Of a stretch of 64,000 nt of DNA, positions 1 through 11,455 are shown piece after piece; within the stretch, counting starts at the first letter, position 1; every line of letters begins with the position of its first letter. The notes beneath the pieces were generated by a model that did not search any database, had not been told where the DNA came from, and saw nothing but the letters and a program-made list of their open reading frames with translations. Position numbers and translations under genes: made by a program. The stretch is from Rhytidiadelphus loreus (Eukaryota > Streptophyta > Bryopsida > Hypnales > Hylocomiaceae). The stretch spans positions 80,557,093 to 80,621,092 of the forward strand of contig OX344763.1 of the NCBI GenBank assembly GCA_947034895.1. The letters run 5' to 3'.

Positions 1-224
1 TTAGGAGGTCTTTCAATTATTTCATAATTAACGATTTCAAAATTAATCTTACTATCTTTAAGTGGAGCAATTAGAGGGTGATTTTGTCTTGGATTTTGTA
101 TATTTGATTTGGGCTTATTAAGTTATTGAATGTTTGTACTTTAGAATTGAATATAGGCAGGTTTAAAATTCAACAAAACACTAAATTATCAAGTGCATTT
201 AAATGCAGGGAAGGATCAAGGTTC
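1..224. other. left flank outside the inverted-repeat arm
   Basis: AT-rich sequence of unknown origin. On the minus strand a frame of about 38 codons is open from about 114 to 1 and is rich in polar residues, which may be the edge of a retroelement coding region. I cannot join it to the integrase that is cut at 26799 on the other side of the inverted-repeat structure. No target-site duplication is visible between this flank and the right flank. Confidence 0.35.
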
Positions 225-360
225 TCTACTTGGACAACTCGACAACTCAACAAACTCGACATCTAGTAGAGGGTCCCGTCTGTCTACTAAAGTCAACTTT
301 ATCCTTTGACTTTTCTGGAATTTATCCTCCATTTATCTAGGCTTACCTGGCTGCTATGTG

Positions 361-718
361 GCAGTTGCGTGGCAAATGTAGGGCGACTTTGGGTATGAGG
401 CGAACACGGGTATGGGGCAACCGCGGGTATGAGGCGACCGCGGGTATAGGGCGACTACAGGTCTGAGGCGAACACGGGTACTAGGTCGCGGTTGCCCCTA
501 CCCACACCCGTGGTCGCACTTGCCCTCATCCAAGACCCACACTTGCCCTTTGTCACCTGCACGCGCACCCCCTAGGACCTACGATCGCCCCTCCAAGACT
601 GATGGTCGCCCCTCTAGAACCCGCGGTCGCTCCCCAGGACCGTTGGTCGCCCTTCCAGAACCGTTGGTCGCCTAGGTGACCCGCACGCGCCCATTTTGCA
701 TCCACACCCAGGTTCGCC
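361..718. repeat. GTCGCCC-type minisatellite upstream of gene A
   Basis: Imperfect units of about 14-17 bases, alternating a GGGTATGRGG-like part with GGCGAC; in the second half the same unit appears inverted as ACCCGYGGTCGCCC. The array is far richer in GC and CpG than its surroundings. The right-arm copy (26228-26640) has more units. The same motif lies upstream of genes B, C and K, so it looks like a shared 5' element of the cassette. Confidence 0.85.
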
Positions 719-725
719 TATATAT
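719..725 (+). promoter_or_regulatory. TATA-like box of gene A
   Basis: TATATAT lies immediately after the minisatellite, 194 bases upstream of the proposed ATG at 919, in a position suitable for a core promoter. The mirror copy is at 26223-26229. This rests on sequence and position only. Confidence 0.45.
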
Positions 726-918
726 GAAGTCGCCGAATCTTCATTCTCCCATGTTCATCACTAAGGCTTTTTGGCTTGTATCCCTTTCTGGCTACATGCA
801 TAAGCATTTGGTGTTGAAAATTTACTATTGACTACTTTCATCCAAGGTTCTTTTTCTGGTGGTTTGATTTCAACAATCCCTCTACATTTTTCTGGCACCT
901 TCATTTCAACAATCCACC

Positions 919-3404
919 ATGGCTAGTGGAGACAATACCACTAGAGAATTTCTTACTGAAACCCCTCCACTGGCTCCATGTCGTGTTGTGGGATTGCGAA
1001 AGATTCAAAAAGACAAGGAACGGAAGCGTAGGGGTACTTGTCATTGAAAGCGGTTGCATGTGTTGAATAGTGCTGACCACATTGCTTTCAAGGGGTGGAA
1101 CAAGGAGCCTAAGCCATGGTCAATACAAACTTGCGAAGATTACATTGAGTGGTGCCACATCAGCAAGTTCTTTCCGACATGGCGTCATCATCACCATCGA
1201 CACACCAACAAGGCAAACTTGAAGTTCTGTGAGATTGAAATATTCGTGAACAGGTGCATTGAATTGTGGCAAGCTCTCTACAATACGGCCTCTGTAGAAA
1301 GGAGTGAGGCCCCCCTTTTCCTTGCGAGAGGAGCCTATGCTGAAGTGGCATTGAAGAAAGAGGTCGATTGGAGCACGATCAAATCTAATCCTCACGTAAA
1401 ACGTCCAGAGGACGGGTGCATACCAAAAGGAATTCTCCTTTTTCCAGAGGGTGGATTGGGTCCTTTTCGAAGTGTTCCTAGGAATCAGGCCTCGGTTGAA
1501 ATTGCCACAGAGTCATCAAAAGAGGATGACAATTCAGATGGTACGCGGGTTCTTCGGGTAGAATGAGCCACGGAACTACCCATTGGACTCCCCCCAAATC
1601 AGAATGAAATTGTCCACGGCGTCGGAACATCACGGGGACGTAAATCTGAACAATCGTTAAGAGTGCGACGTTCCACTACATGAATTGGACCACAAGGGGC
1701 TTCTCCATCAGCTTTGAATCCACCATTGCCTGCACAAAATCCAAGTGATGTCTTCGAATTCAGTTGCAACGATGAAGGGCCTAGTGAAACAATTGTTCAT
1801 GCACCAGCTCATCAATCCTGAGTGGATGTAGGTCACAACACTATGACCCTAGCAAAGGCTCAAAACCTCTTATAGATCAAAGACAACAAGATTGCTTCAT
1901 TGGAAAGTGACTTGAAGAAATTGCAAGGACAATGCGAACTGAAAGATGCTCTCATTGCACGACAATCTACTGAGCTTCAAGCCCTCCGAGAAAATCAGGC
2001 TGGCACTTTCACTTTGTCGGATATGGATGAAGCTTTTGTTGACCATGATCCACATCATCTAGACAAAGTTGTGGGGGACCTTACCGACGATGTCCCTTGC
2101 CATCCACCCCCTTCCAAGCGTGCTAAGGTTTTGCAAAATAATCGAAGTGCGTTCCTCACTACGATTGGCAGAGACACGACTACTAACACGAACGATATTT
2201 ATGGGATCCAAGATTCACTCTCATTTCCAGCAGTTCATCAATCAAGGTAGATTGACAAAGAAAGAGACCTTGAAAAGCAAAACAAAAAGCTTCAACGACG
2301 GTTGGATCAATTGGTTGCCACGTACTACCATTGGAAGGTGGCGTGCATTCTCTTCATGGACAGATCGCAACAAATAGCCAAGGAATTAGATAAGGTTTCA
2401 AAGAATTTTGTTGCAGCTTTACCTAAACGTGAGAATGGACTCACGTCCTGGGCACTCTTAGATGACATGTTTCCTAAAAACATGCCGATGTTGCCAGACA
2501 CAAATATTATAGATTGGGCACAAGTGCACAATAGGGCTGGGACCATGCAAAACAAATGTCTAGTTACATGGAGGTGAAGGACCAAAAGCTACTATGGCCA
2601 CAACCTGCAGCTTTCGTACTCGACCATACAAAATGCCCCATTTGTCAAGAGCAATTTGGCCCTGAAGGTGGTTGGGCTCTTGGGTCATGTGCACATGTGT
2701 ACCATCCTCAATGCTTCCTTATGGGATGCCTCATTAGACGACGTTGTATACTTTGTTTAGCACCATAATTTCATGATCGCTTGTATGCCATGTTCAACTT
2801 AATGACGTACATGCCACCTTCTTGGGAACATAGCGCTGAAACGACGACTAATACGACATTGTGGGGTCGTAACCTCGTTTGGAGCTAGCGTCAAGGCCTA
2901 CATGATGATGAAAAGGCACCTAGTAGCTCTCAATTGAACTAGGAAACTGACTCGGCTGAGATTGTCAAAGTGGCACCGAAGTTGATGGGAAAAGGTTCAC
3001 ACAACGAAGGGAGGAGGGCATTTTTCTACCAGTGCCTTGGTGGATACTTCAAGAAGAGCTCAGGAGAATTGAAATGGAGTCCTCATCCGAAAGGACACCG
3101 TTGGGATAATGAAGGTAAAAGGGGACCCGATTGCAATCAATTTGCCTCTCTTGAAGACATGACTAACATGGCTTGCATGGACTCTACGTATGGACCTTAT
3201 TACCAAAGTTAGGCATTGGACTATCTTTTAGAAGCACATTCTCCACAAATGACAAGGACCCTACAAGCTCTCCAAGATTCCAACGTCCTGGAATTCATTT
3301 TGAATGCGGAAGGACTAGCTTCACGAACTCGTGCAAAGAAGAAGATAGTCCTTTAGGAGGCACTTCAACCTTTACATGGTGAAGCAAGTTCTTCTAAGAA
3401 GTAA
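919..3404 (+). pseudogene. gene A (left copy): decayed coiled-coil and RING-finger protein
   Basis: The ATG at 919 sits in an ACCATGG context. One frame runs to about 2577 and a second from about 2556 to the TAA at 3402, about 820 codons in all, so one frameshift lies near 2560. In-frame stops occur at 1045, 1564, about 1679, about 1819, about 1873, 2248, 2766, about 2887, 2940, 3210 and 3355. Near the N-terminus is a block shared with genes B and C: F-x-GW, then WCHISKFFP, an RH/H-rich stretch, NL, then a C-x-ELW-like segment and VDW. A coiled coil follows (1900-2450), then a RING-type cluster at 2624-2760: CPIC, later CAHVYHPQC, later CILC. The RING would suggest a ubiquitin ligase, but the decayed frame is unlikely to be expressed. 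The family is otherwise unknown to me. Confidence 0.7.
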
Positions 3405-3960
3405 AAACAATCCAAATGAATTTGACGTCTGAGAATTTAAAGATGGACTTTATTTCTCCTTTGGTTATTTGGTTTACGTCCAAGGATATATAATGTCAAA
3501 CCCCTAGTATATAGAAGCGTATTATATATGATAGAAGCGTGTAGCTTTCAGTGTTTTTGTTTTGTTGCACATAGGCCAACTTTGAGCCTTCTATGATTGT
3601 GTGCTACACATTTGTATTGCAATATTACCAAGAATATTGCAGTGCCTTCATTTTTGAAATATATTCTACATTATTTTCTACTCCAAATACTTCACTATCT
3701 TCAAACAAAAATCAAATATGTGGTACAACTGATTGTATGAAGCTTATTATCAAAGAGCTAAAGTTGAAGTTCACTTTGACATTGTCATTTGCATTGACAT
3801 TTAAGCTTCTAAAATTAGTTCAACTCTAAACCTTAAATTTTATTACTTAGAATTCAAAATTGTATATCATTGTAAGCAATCCCATTATCTCAATTCATTT
3901 CATGGAAGATTGTAATTGTTATCATTTTAGTTGCATAAATAGAAAAAGTGAACATCATGA
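3405..3960. other. AT-rich 3' region of gene A
   Basis: Non-coding AT-rich sequence downstream of gene A. Short open frames here are low-complexity and unsupported. A repeated AGAAGCGT near 3512 and 3534 is the only local structure seen. Confidence 0.5.
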
Positions 3961-4892
3961 ACCCCTGAAGTCCCATTGTACCCTCTACAGACAATTTGGA
4001 ATTTGGGCACATTTCTATGGGCTGAAATTGTACCCTAATTTTTTGAAACTTTTTGTGAAAAGAGAAAATCTGATAAGCTTTGAGGGAATATAATTTTTAT
4101 TTCAATTGGTGTCCGGAAGCAAAAGTTACGCCACAAAATACCTAGAACTAAACTCGGCGGGCAGTACAAAAAATATTGCAAAAATTCAAAATAGATTTAA
4201 TTTTGTTTTTGTTTTTGCTAACATTATTTTTTTGTCTACATAAAAAGCTTTGATTCATTCCATTTTGATTAGTGATGTGCAAGTTAAGAACTCTCTTATT
4301 TTTAAGGCAATGTAAACAAATCTTTGAAAAAATAACTTATAGGATTCATTTGAAAATGCAATTTTCAAATTTTCTCAAATTTGTTTATTTTAAAAGGAGA
4401 AGTTTGCTTCCTACAACAATCTCACCATTGGGACTAACGGATTATTGTATTTCAATCCCATGTAAGAGCTATTATCAATTTAGTTTTTCGTTCAATCTTG
4501 GACCTACTTCTACTTGACAATTTTTTGAAGTATAAAAATGAAGTTTTTATTTTTTGAATTTTTTTTCCTACACCTCCAACTCAATTCTTCAATACAATAA
4601 ATTTTAAATTCAAATTCCATAGTGCGCATTTTTGGAAGAAATAGCAATCAAAGTCGTTTCAAAGTGCAATCAAGTGTTCCAAAAAACTTGCTTTTTCAAC
4701 TTTGAATGCTCATAACTCTAAATTTGTACAGTCAAACATCGTACAATTTTAACCACAGAATCTTAAACAAGTGAAGTTCAAAATCCTATGCTTGAGTTCC
4801 ACAAAAGTTTAGTTTTTTCTTTGGACAAACGCAATAGAAATGGCAATTTTGATTTTTTCTTCACAGAAAAATGGCCTTGGGACTTTAGGGGT
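3961..4892. mobile_element. 932-bp module with inverted ends (3' module, left arm)
   Basis: It begins ACCCCTGAAGTCCCA and ends TGGGACTTTAGGGGT, an imperfect terminal inverted repeat of about 15 bases, with no coding capacity. A related 596-bp module lies downstream of the kinase gene (17246-17841), and part of one lies downstream of gene C (about 48120-48421). The orientation relative to gene B matches the copies behind K and C. It may be a MITE-like or foldback element, or a conserved 3' part of the cassette. TA could be the target duplication of the copy at 17246, but this one has GA on one side. Confidence 0.6.
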
Positions 4893-5422
4893 TAAGAAAA
4901 AACTGAAAATGGAAAAAACCTATTCGAAATATTTGAAAATTCACCAAGCCATGCAAGTAGCGATGGAAATTAGCTAGAAAAAGAAGCAATTGGTTATTTA
5001 ACCTGTATAGGGTTAGGTCTTTAGGGCTATGTTTTCCCCCAAAAAATACCAAGATAAACATTTCTAGTACAAATTCAGAATAAAATTACATAACAAAATT
5101 GATTTGAGCAACATTAGGTCTTGTGTTCTTGTACTACATTGGTTTGAAAAGATGTGACAAAATATTTTGCGAATACACTAAGTTCATAAATCAGGAACAC
5201 ACATTACAAAGTGTACAATAATTATTAAAAAACCACATGAACTTTGAATGCCCAAAAAATTGTAGCATTTTCTTTACTAAGTCACGAGAGAGCCGCAATA
5301 TCCAAAATTGGGGTTTACTTACAAATTTATAATATTGTTCACCAAAATGCTTTACACTACTTTCTAGAAACTTCTTTTTGGTTTAGGAAGTCACTCATAT
5401 TAGGAGGAGGACCCACTTTCTC
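4893..5422. other. AT-rich spacer between convergent genes A and B
   Basis: No gene seen. This is the 3' flank of gene B on the minus strand, with short low-complexity frames only. Confidence 0.5.
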
Positions 5423-6850
5423 CTATTCTTCACTTGTCTTTCCCATTGTATCCTTACTCCACTTCATCCATTGCGTATAATACTCGCTTTTGGCTCTCAT
5501 ATCCACAAACTCGTCTTTCAGCACTTGTACTTTGGTCTCATGGAACTTCACCAAATTTCGAAGCATTTCTAACTCCTCTGAAAGATTATCGTATGTCGAG
5601 GCCATTGCCAAAACCTCCACCTCCTTGACCTGTTTTTGGGCCGCATTGTAATATTTCTTTTCTTCTTCAATAATTTGCACACACAGTGCTTGCCGCTCAT
5701 TCTCTGCTTTCCTACGTCTACGTTGTAGGGTTTCCAATTTTGATTCCCAGAGTAAACAATGGTCAGCTTGCGACAATTTCCCGGTGCTTTGCTTAGCTAA
5801 ATACTGGTCTCCATTCTTCTTGAAAGCAACAAAATTGTCATCTCTCTCTTTGAGTATTTTGTTGAAAGACCTCAATTGTTGCTTCAAATAAGCTTCAGTG
5901 GAAGAAGACACTTCATATTCCTTCAAATTCTTCAATTCCTCACTCTTTGTACTCAACGATAAACGTGCACTCTCGATTTTGGCAATCAAGGTCTCCTCAT
6001 TGTCTGATGAATCACTATCACCTTCTAGCATCGCACACTCCTCTGTGGAAAAATCCTCCACTTCTATGGGGTCAACCTTTTCCAAGACTTTTTCATGGGG
6101 GTTTGAGGTAATGGGTTCTTTTTCACGTTCTTTCTTCTTGTGAAGGCCCACATCCAAAGACTTCCTCGACTCGGTAACGAAAACATCTTCATCATCGCTA
6201 GAGAAGGAATATCCGTTGTACTCATGGGTGTGTTCGTCTAAGGAAGAAGTGGAAGACCAAACTACTTCTTCATCAGCAACAAATAATGCTCCATGCTTAA
6301 TCGGTGTCATCATCTTGCTTATATCAAGAGGATCCTTTGCCTACAAGCTAGAGGCTTCCTCCTACTCTTTTTTGTCCGGACGGACCGCGATAGGCATTTC
6401 TAAGAGTGTTGTCCAATCCACTACCTTCTTCAAAACAACTTCGGTATACACCATTCGTACAAGAAAGAAACTGAAATTATCATTTCTGTACACTTTAGTC
6501 TCCAAATATAGAAGAGTCCATACTTCACAGCATCTACGCATGAACCTTGTGTCCGTAGCATACGCAAGGTTAACCTTCTAATTTTGCACGTGCAAAGGGT
6601 GACGACACAACGGAAATAACTTGCTGATGTGGCACCAGTCCACATACTTTGCAACAATCCGGTAACTCCAAGGCTCTGGTTCATGCCTCCAACCCTTAAA
6701 AGCCTTAATCTTAGGATGAAGTAATATGGCCACGCGCTTCTTGTGCTTCTTGCTTGACCGTTTTCAACCCTTGTCCTTCATCGCCCTTTTTTCTTGTGGA
6801 GTCAATGGAGTAGGTATGGTAGGAGGAGATGGCAAGGTCGTACGCTCCAT
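5423..6850 (-). pseudogene. gene B (left copy): decayed coiled-coil protein of the A/B/C family
   Basis: Mirror copy of 20098-21525. From an ATG at 6850 one frame runs about 475 codons to a stop at 5423, interrupted by four in-frame stops in the first 180 codons; the last 296 codons are open. The N-terminal half carries the family block (F-x-GW, WCHISKLFP, RH, VNL, EVW, VYTEV, VDW). The open C-terminal part has an acidic Ser/Asp/Glu-rich stretch, then long heptad-like Glu/Lys/Leu sequence typical of a coiled coil. No catalytic domain is visible. The first stop lies at the equivalent place to the first stop of gene A, just before a Lys-Arg pair, so that lesion could be ancestral. It is convergent with gene A. 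Confidence 0.7.
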
Positions 6851-7189
6851 GTTTTAACAACATATGTATAACTAATCAATATATACTATATAAAAGTCTT
6901 GATGCCAAAATACTTACTCTAACTAAGTGAAACTAGTAATCATACGTGTGTTACATTTACAAATATAGAAGCAAAAGTAGATGTTCAAGGTTAAAAGATC
7001 GTAGCGGATATTTTCAGGTTTACGAAACACCGCGGTTTAGACATGCATGGAATGACAAGAATGGAATCCCTTCATTCTCCAATCCTTGCTTCACGCACAT
7101 GCAACCAGCCACTTGAAGATGGATGATAGCCTTTGCACAGAAGCAGGGGGAATGACGACTGCAAGTCCACCCCACCCCATTTGTATAGG

Positions 7190-7385
7190 GACTAGCGGTC
7201 GCATAAGGGCGAGTGCGGGTCGTAGAATTAGGGCGATTTTAGGTCCCCCCGACCGCACACGGGCGACTGCAGGTGCGGGTACCCAGGCAACCATCGGTCT
7301 ACAGGGTGACTTCGGCTAAGGTACCTGGGCGACTTCAGGTGCGGGTACATGGGCAACTTCGGGTGCGGGTACCTGTGGGCGCTTA
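7190..7385. repeat. GTCGCCC-type minisatellite upstream of gene B (left)
   Basis: Units alternate GGGCGACT and GCGGGTAC-like parts. The identity between the two arms ends inside this array at 7354, where the left copy reads GGGCAAC and the right copy GGGCGAC. A breakpoint inside a tandem array fits recombination between minisatellite units. Confidence 0.85.
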
Positions 7386-8649
7386 TTCACCCACACTTGA
7401 TAAATCGGCGAACACAACCAAGTTCCAATTCTATGGTAGTTTTCTACTCTAATGGGTGTCTAAGCGTCAATCCATTGTGCCTTCCAAGCAATGAATCTTT
7501 TTTGCTAAGTCCCTAGTCGTGACTCTCTAATCATGGTTCTAAATGACTTTTAACATGACTTTCCTGCTATGTTATGTTTCTGTGTTTTCTATTTCTAAAG
7601 TTTACTCTATCGTTCTAAGGTAGCAGATTATCTCATGCCATTTCTAAAAACCTAAGACTTGCTCAATTTGGACTCTCTGGTAGCCCGCTGTGGGCGGATG
7701 AAGTATTGGCTGCTTGATTATTAAACTTCATCCATGGTTTTCTATAGGCTTCTAATTCCAATTGGAGGCGAAATTTGACCTACGGACTTGACTCTAAAGG
7801 TTCTAACTAAATCCTATGGTTGGACTTGGTTGGACGAGCGCCCCCCAAGTTTCATCCGTTTGAGGCTTGAAACTTCATCCACCAATATCTTGGCCGTTTT
7901 AACTCCGATTTTTACGTGTCTTATGTTTTTGGAATCCTCTCGGGGTCTACTCTAAGCCTATTCACCCAAATCTGATCCGACTTGGACCTAGTGACATCTA
8001 GCTCTCGGCCTACCTACGGCCTTGGCCCCTACCGGTTGGAATGTTGGGGGGATAGTTAGGAGTTTACTCCGGTGTGGAAGTCCATGCCCAAGCTTGTTAA
8101 ATTCCCCCCTTCTTCCATGGTGAGCGGTGAAGGTGCACCCCCCCCCAAGTTAGCGAGAGTGGGTCTCGATCCTTGTGGCCGAAAGATAAGCCTTCTTCCT
8201 CGAAGGGATTTCTTTTACCTTCCTTCCTTCCTTCTCCTCAATCCACGTGCCCCATTAAGGGGGTTGGTTGGATCGTCCTTCACTTGTTTTAGAAAGTCAA
8301 AGTGCCGGTTAACTACCACTTACACCCGGAAGAAAATACCGTGCGAGTAAGTTTATTCTAATGGTGGAAGGGATTCCCCCCTTATTTCTACTATGGTCCT
8401 TCCCTCCTATCTAAGCCTTCATCCCCTCCTTCCTTCTTCCATTTGAAGGTGATTGCTTGTGGTTGTGATGTAGGAAGTAGTGGCGTTGCTATGGCGTTGG
8501 GCGCGGCTTCTTGGTCTTGACTAGCTTCTTAGTTACTCTATGCTCATAGGCGAGCTTTCGTATTATTCTTTCTATCTTACGTCCCCTCCCTTGTTTTTCC
8601 TATCTCTTCCTTAGTTTTCCTCTACCCTCTAGTCCACTCTATTTTTTTA
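7386..8649. other. spacer without recognisable genes
   Basis: Mixed-composition sequence of the central spacer. A 92-codon frame at 8072-8350 has low-complexity composition and no motif. ACTTCATCC-like words recur at about 7727, 7846 and 7870. I see no coding gene. Confidence 0.4.
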
Positions 8650-9165
8650 CTTTAGGGCTGCCTAGCTTGGCGAGCTGGACCCCAATCTCACAACTGGAGA
8701 CCCTAATCCCGGCGCTGGACCTCGACCCCGTGAACTGCAGACCCCAACCCCAGCGTTGGACCCCTCCTTGGCAGCTGAAATCCCAACCCCGCGAATTGGA
8801 GACCCCAACCTCGGCAACTGGACCCCGACCTTGTGACTGCAGACCCCAACCACGGTAGCTAATACCCCGACCCCGTGACTGGAGGCCCCGACCCCGGCAA
8901 CTGGATCTTGACTCGCGACAAGAGACCCCAACCCCGGCAATTGGACCCTGATCCCAACAGCTGATATCCCGACCCTGTGAACTGCAGACCCCAACTCCGT
9001 GACTGAGACCCCACCCCCGGCAGTTGAAACCCCAACCCTTCCACTAGAGGCCCCGACCTCGAAACTGCAGACCCAACCCCGTGACTGAGACCCCAACCCA
9101 GCAGCTGGGCTCTGCCCATGACTGAGACCCAACCCCGCGATCGAAAACTCAACCTTTTGGTTTGG
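8650..9165. repeat. C-rich minisatellite (GACCCCAACCCCG-like)
   Basis: About 500 bases of degenerate units built on GGAGACCCCAACCCCGGCAACTG, about 20-25 bases each, with strong strand asymmetry (C-rich on plus, G-rich on minus). The long minus-strand frame (8662-9183, rich in Gly, Val and Ser) is a by-product of the repeat, not a gene. It differs from the GTCGCCC arrays. Confidence 0.8.
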
Positions 9166-11170
9166 ATTTAGCAAAGAAAACAACGGCTATCAATTAAACT
9201 TTGACGATGGCTAAACTCCCCTAAACTTGAGTGACCGTTTTGGACGCTAAACTTTGAATAATTCCCAAATATTTTGGAAACTAAACTTTGGAACTAACCA
9301 AGGGGAAAGTGCAAGGCTTCGCCGTCAATTTGATTTTAACACCAAATTTAGGACTGCCGTCTCCTAGAGGTTCAAAGCTCCGCCGTTTGGTGAATTTTTA
9401 ATATTCAATTTAGGATTAAACTTGGACAAGGAAAGGTGGGGTTTGGTTGCCCCAAGGGGAACTACTCCACTCTTTTCCAAACACAAACGGAAAGACTTGG
9501 TTAAATGAAAAATAAGAGACTTGGTTAGTAACGGAAGTGTAGAAACATGTGGTTAGCAAATAAAAGGTTAGTATCACATGGAAGACATAAAACTAGAAGC
9601 CCCCCAAAGCGGCATCGCCAAGGTACGGTGGAGGGTGGCTCTAGGGTTAGTGCGAGACACATAAGAAGGACGGTTGGAGACACGTGGATAGAAGTAAGGC
9701 CTCAAAGAACATGCAAGAGTTACAAAGGCAAGAAGGAAGGACCCCCCACGGACCTTCAACACTAAAACTGAAACAACAAAAAGGAGCAAAGTGCTCCAAA
9801 AACACCGTAGGGAGTTTTGGCAAACACCAAAACATAAAAAGAAGTCGGACCCACGAACCCAAAACAAGTATTGGGGGTGTTTTGGGAGGGAGAAGAGCCC
9901 CCTTTTATAGGTTTCCAAGGGCCCAACCCTCACCCTCGACTAGTAATCTCATCCATCTGGATTTTCATCCTTATCTCTTGAGATTTTCACCTAATTTTGG
10001 GTTTTACGCTGGTCCTAACTTCTAACTTTTGGAGTTTAACTCCGAATTGCAAACGGATTGTGCCAATGGCTTCAGAAGGCCATTTTTAGTCTAAAGGATC
10101 ACCTACCTCCTATTTTTGTTGCGAAAAACCCATCGGAAACTAGCGCCAACTAGAACCAATTAAAAGGGTAAAAACCTAACTTTTGGAGTTTACCTCTTTT
10201 GGCCTGGGTAACTAGCTAGGGTTGTTGGGGAGGCTCTAGGGAGTAAGAAAAGACTCCTTGATGTCTTCGTTCCCTCTTCATACGCTCCCAGGACGCCGGT
10301 CAACCCCGCAAAGATCTTGCTATTATTAATAATTGGAGGAATGTTGATGATTTCGGTTGCTTCCCACTATCGAAACACCATGAAATTTGTCAGGGCGCGT
10401 TATTAACGTAAAAGATGCTAATCTAATTTTTAGTGAGATTTTACTGCAGCCTGGTCATTTTATATGAATTTCCCGTCGTGGCTTTTGGCGGTTGACCGCT
10501 CGGAAAAAGATCCTTTGGAGATCAGAAAAAACCGAGACTTTTGGGGGGACCTTTCATGGAGTCCCTCAAGGCACGTGACAAATCTTGGGCTAATCTGGCA
10601 AACAGTCAGTGGCGAGGCGAAAACTAACTTTGTTTAAATTATCAGCAGTCAGGGAATCTTTTACACGTGAGGGAATCTTGACGAACGGATTTCGCTATGG
10701 ATACCTTGACATGTTCCTGATCCAAGAATACCATCCAACGGCCGTGGATTCCTCCATGTGGCCTGTCTTGGACAAGTGACATTTGCAAGCTAACAATTGG
10801 AGTTCCTAATATTTCGTCGATGGAATGGGGAAACTAGAACCTATCTTTGGAGATTTATGTGGGGACTTCCCTAACTCTCCTGGGACGAATTTAGCCTATC
10901 ACGGTCACATGCACTAGATTTGGGCTATTTCGGGTAAGTTCCTGGTAGCCCTATTGTTTCCCACTATTTACGGGTTCTAACCTATATACAAGTAGGGTTC
11001 GTGGGTAATCTAGGGGTAAAAGGCTATTTACGACCAAATGCTATACTAGTATGTGACATACCTATTTTAGTTCTACACTCTTTTTTGGGCTTTTCGTAGT
11101 ATTTTATGCCTTAATTTGTAATAAACTAAAAAAAAGAAAACTATGAGTCCCAAGTGACGAATTTGGAGCT
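9166..11170. other. spacer without recognisable genes
   Basis: Composition is mixed. Open frames near 9547-10025 overlap on both strands, lack motifs and start from non-ATG codons. I see no repeat boundary, tRNA or rRNA. It could be degraded retroelement non-coding sequence. Confidence 0.35.
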
Positions 11171-11455
11171 CACAATACCTGGGCGACTTTGGGTGCGGGT
11201 ACCTGGGTGACTTTAGGTGTGGGTACCTAGATGACTTTAGGTGCGAGTACATGGGTGACTGCGGGTGCGAGTACCTAGGCGACTTTGGATGATTTTTCAG
11301 ACAAAAAAAAATAAAAGAAGAATCTAATACAAGTGGTTTCATATTTTTTGAAGTATTTTTTAATTACTTATAAATTTCCAAAGGACTTGTGTCATAGGTC
11401 CCTACTTATGCCCCTAGGTCTTCCGTAAAACATTCACTTGTAACTTCTAAAGAAA
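11171..11455 (-). repeat. isolated cassette 5' end: minisatellite plus upstream repeat
   Basis: 11176-11285 is a GTCGCCC-type array (units near TGCGGGTACCTGGGCGACTT). It is followed by 11290-11455, which matches the reverse complement of 45200-45345 closely (shared ACAAGTGGTTTCATAT and AGTATTTTTTAATTACTTAT). At 45200-45655 the same two pieces lie, in the same relative order, upstream of gene C. This is therefore an orphan cassette 5' region pointing left, with no gene directly behind it. Confidence 0.7.

Larger units (their letters stand above)
225..7354 (+). repeat. left arm of a giant inverted repeat
   Basis: This arm is the reverse complement of 19594-26799. From about 740 to 7354 the two copies align without a gap (paired coordinates always sum to 26948), and I found only three differences (1330, 1460, 7276), all transitions. 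The outer 500 bases (225-740) differ more: several transitions, a 9-base indel near 260 and a different number of minisatellite units, so the right arm is 76 bases longer there. The outermost 36 bases, starting TCTACTTGGACAACTCGAC, match again. The inner end lies inside a GTCGCCC minisatellite. The arm holds convergent decayed genes A and B. Confidence 0.95.

Noticed and set aside
919..3404. A ciliate-like alternative genetic code to explain the in-frame stops
   Set aside because: The intact ParB/methyltransferase-like gene and gag use normal stops, and pol stops sit at Arg as well as Gln positions, which needs mutation rather than one recoding rule.
8662..9183. 173-codon minus-strand frame rich in Gly, Val and Ser
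   Set aside because: It is a translation of the C-rich minisatellite and has no non-repeat sequence or motif.
7386..11170. rRNA-like words in the spacer
   Set aside because: A TCTAAGGTAGCA-like word near 7615 resembles conserved rRNA sequence, but the flanks do not, so it is chance.
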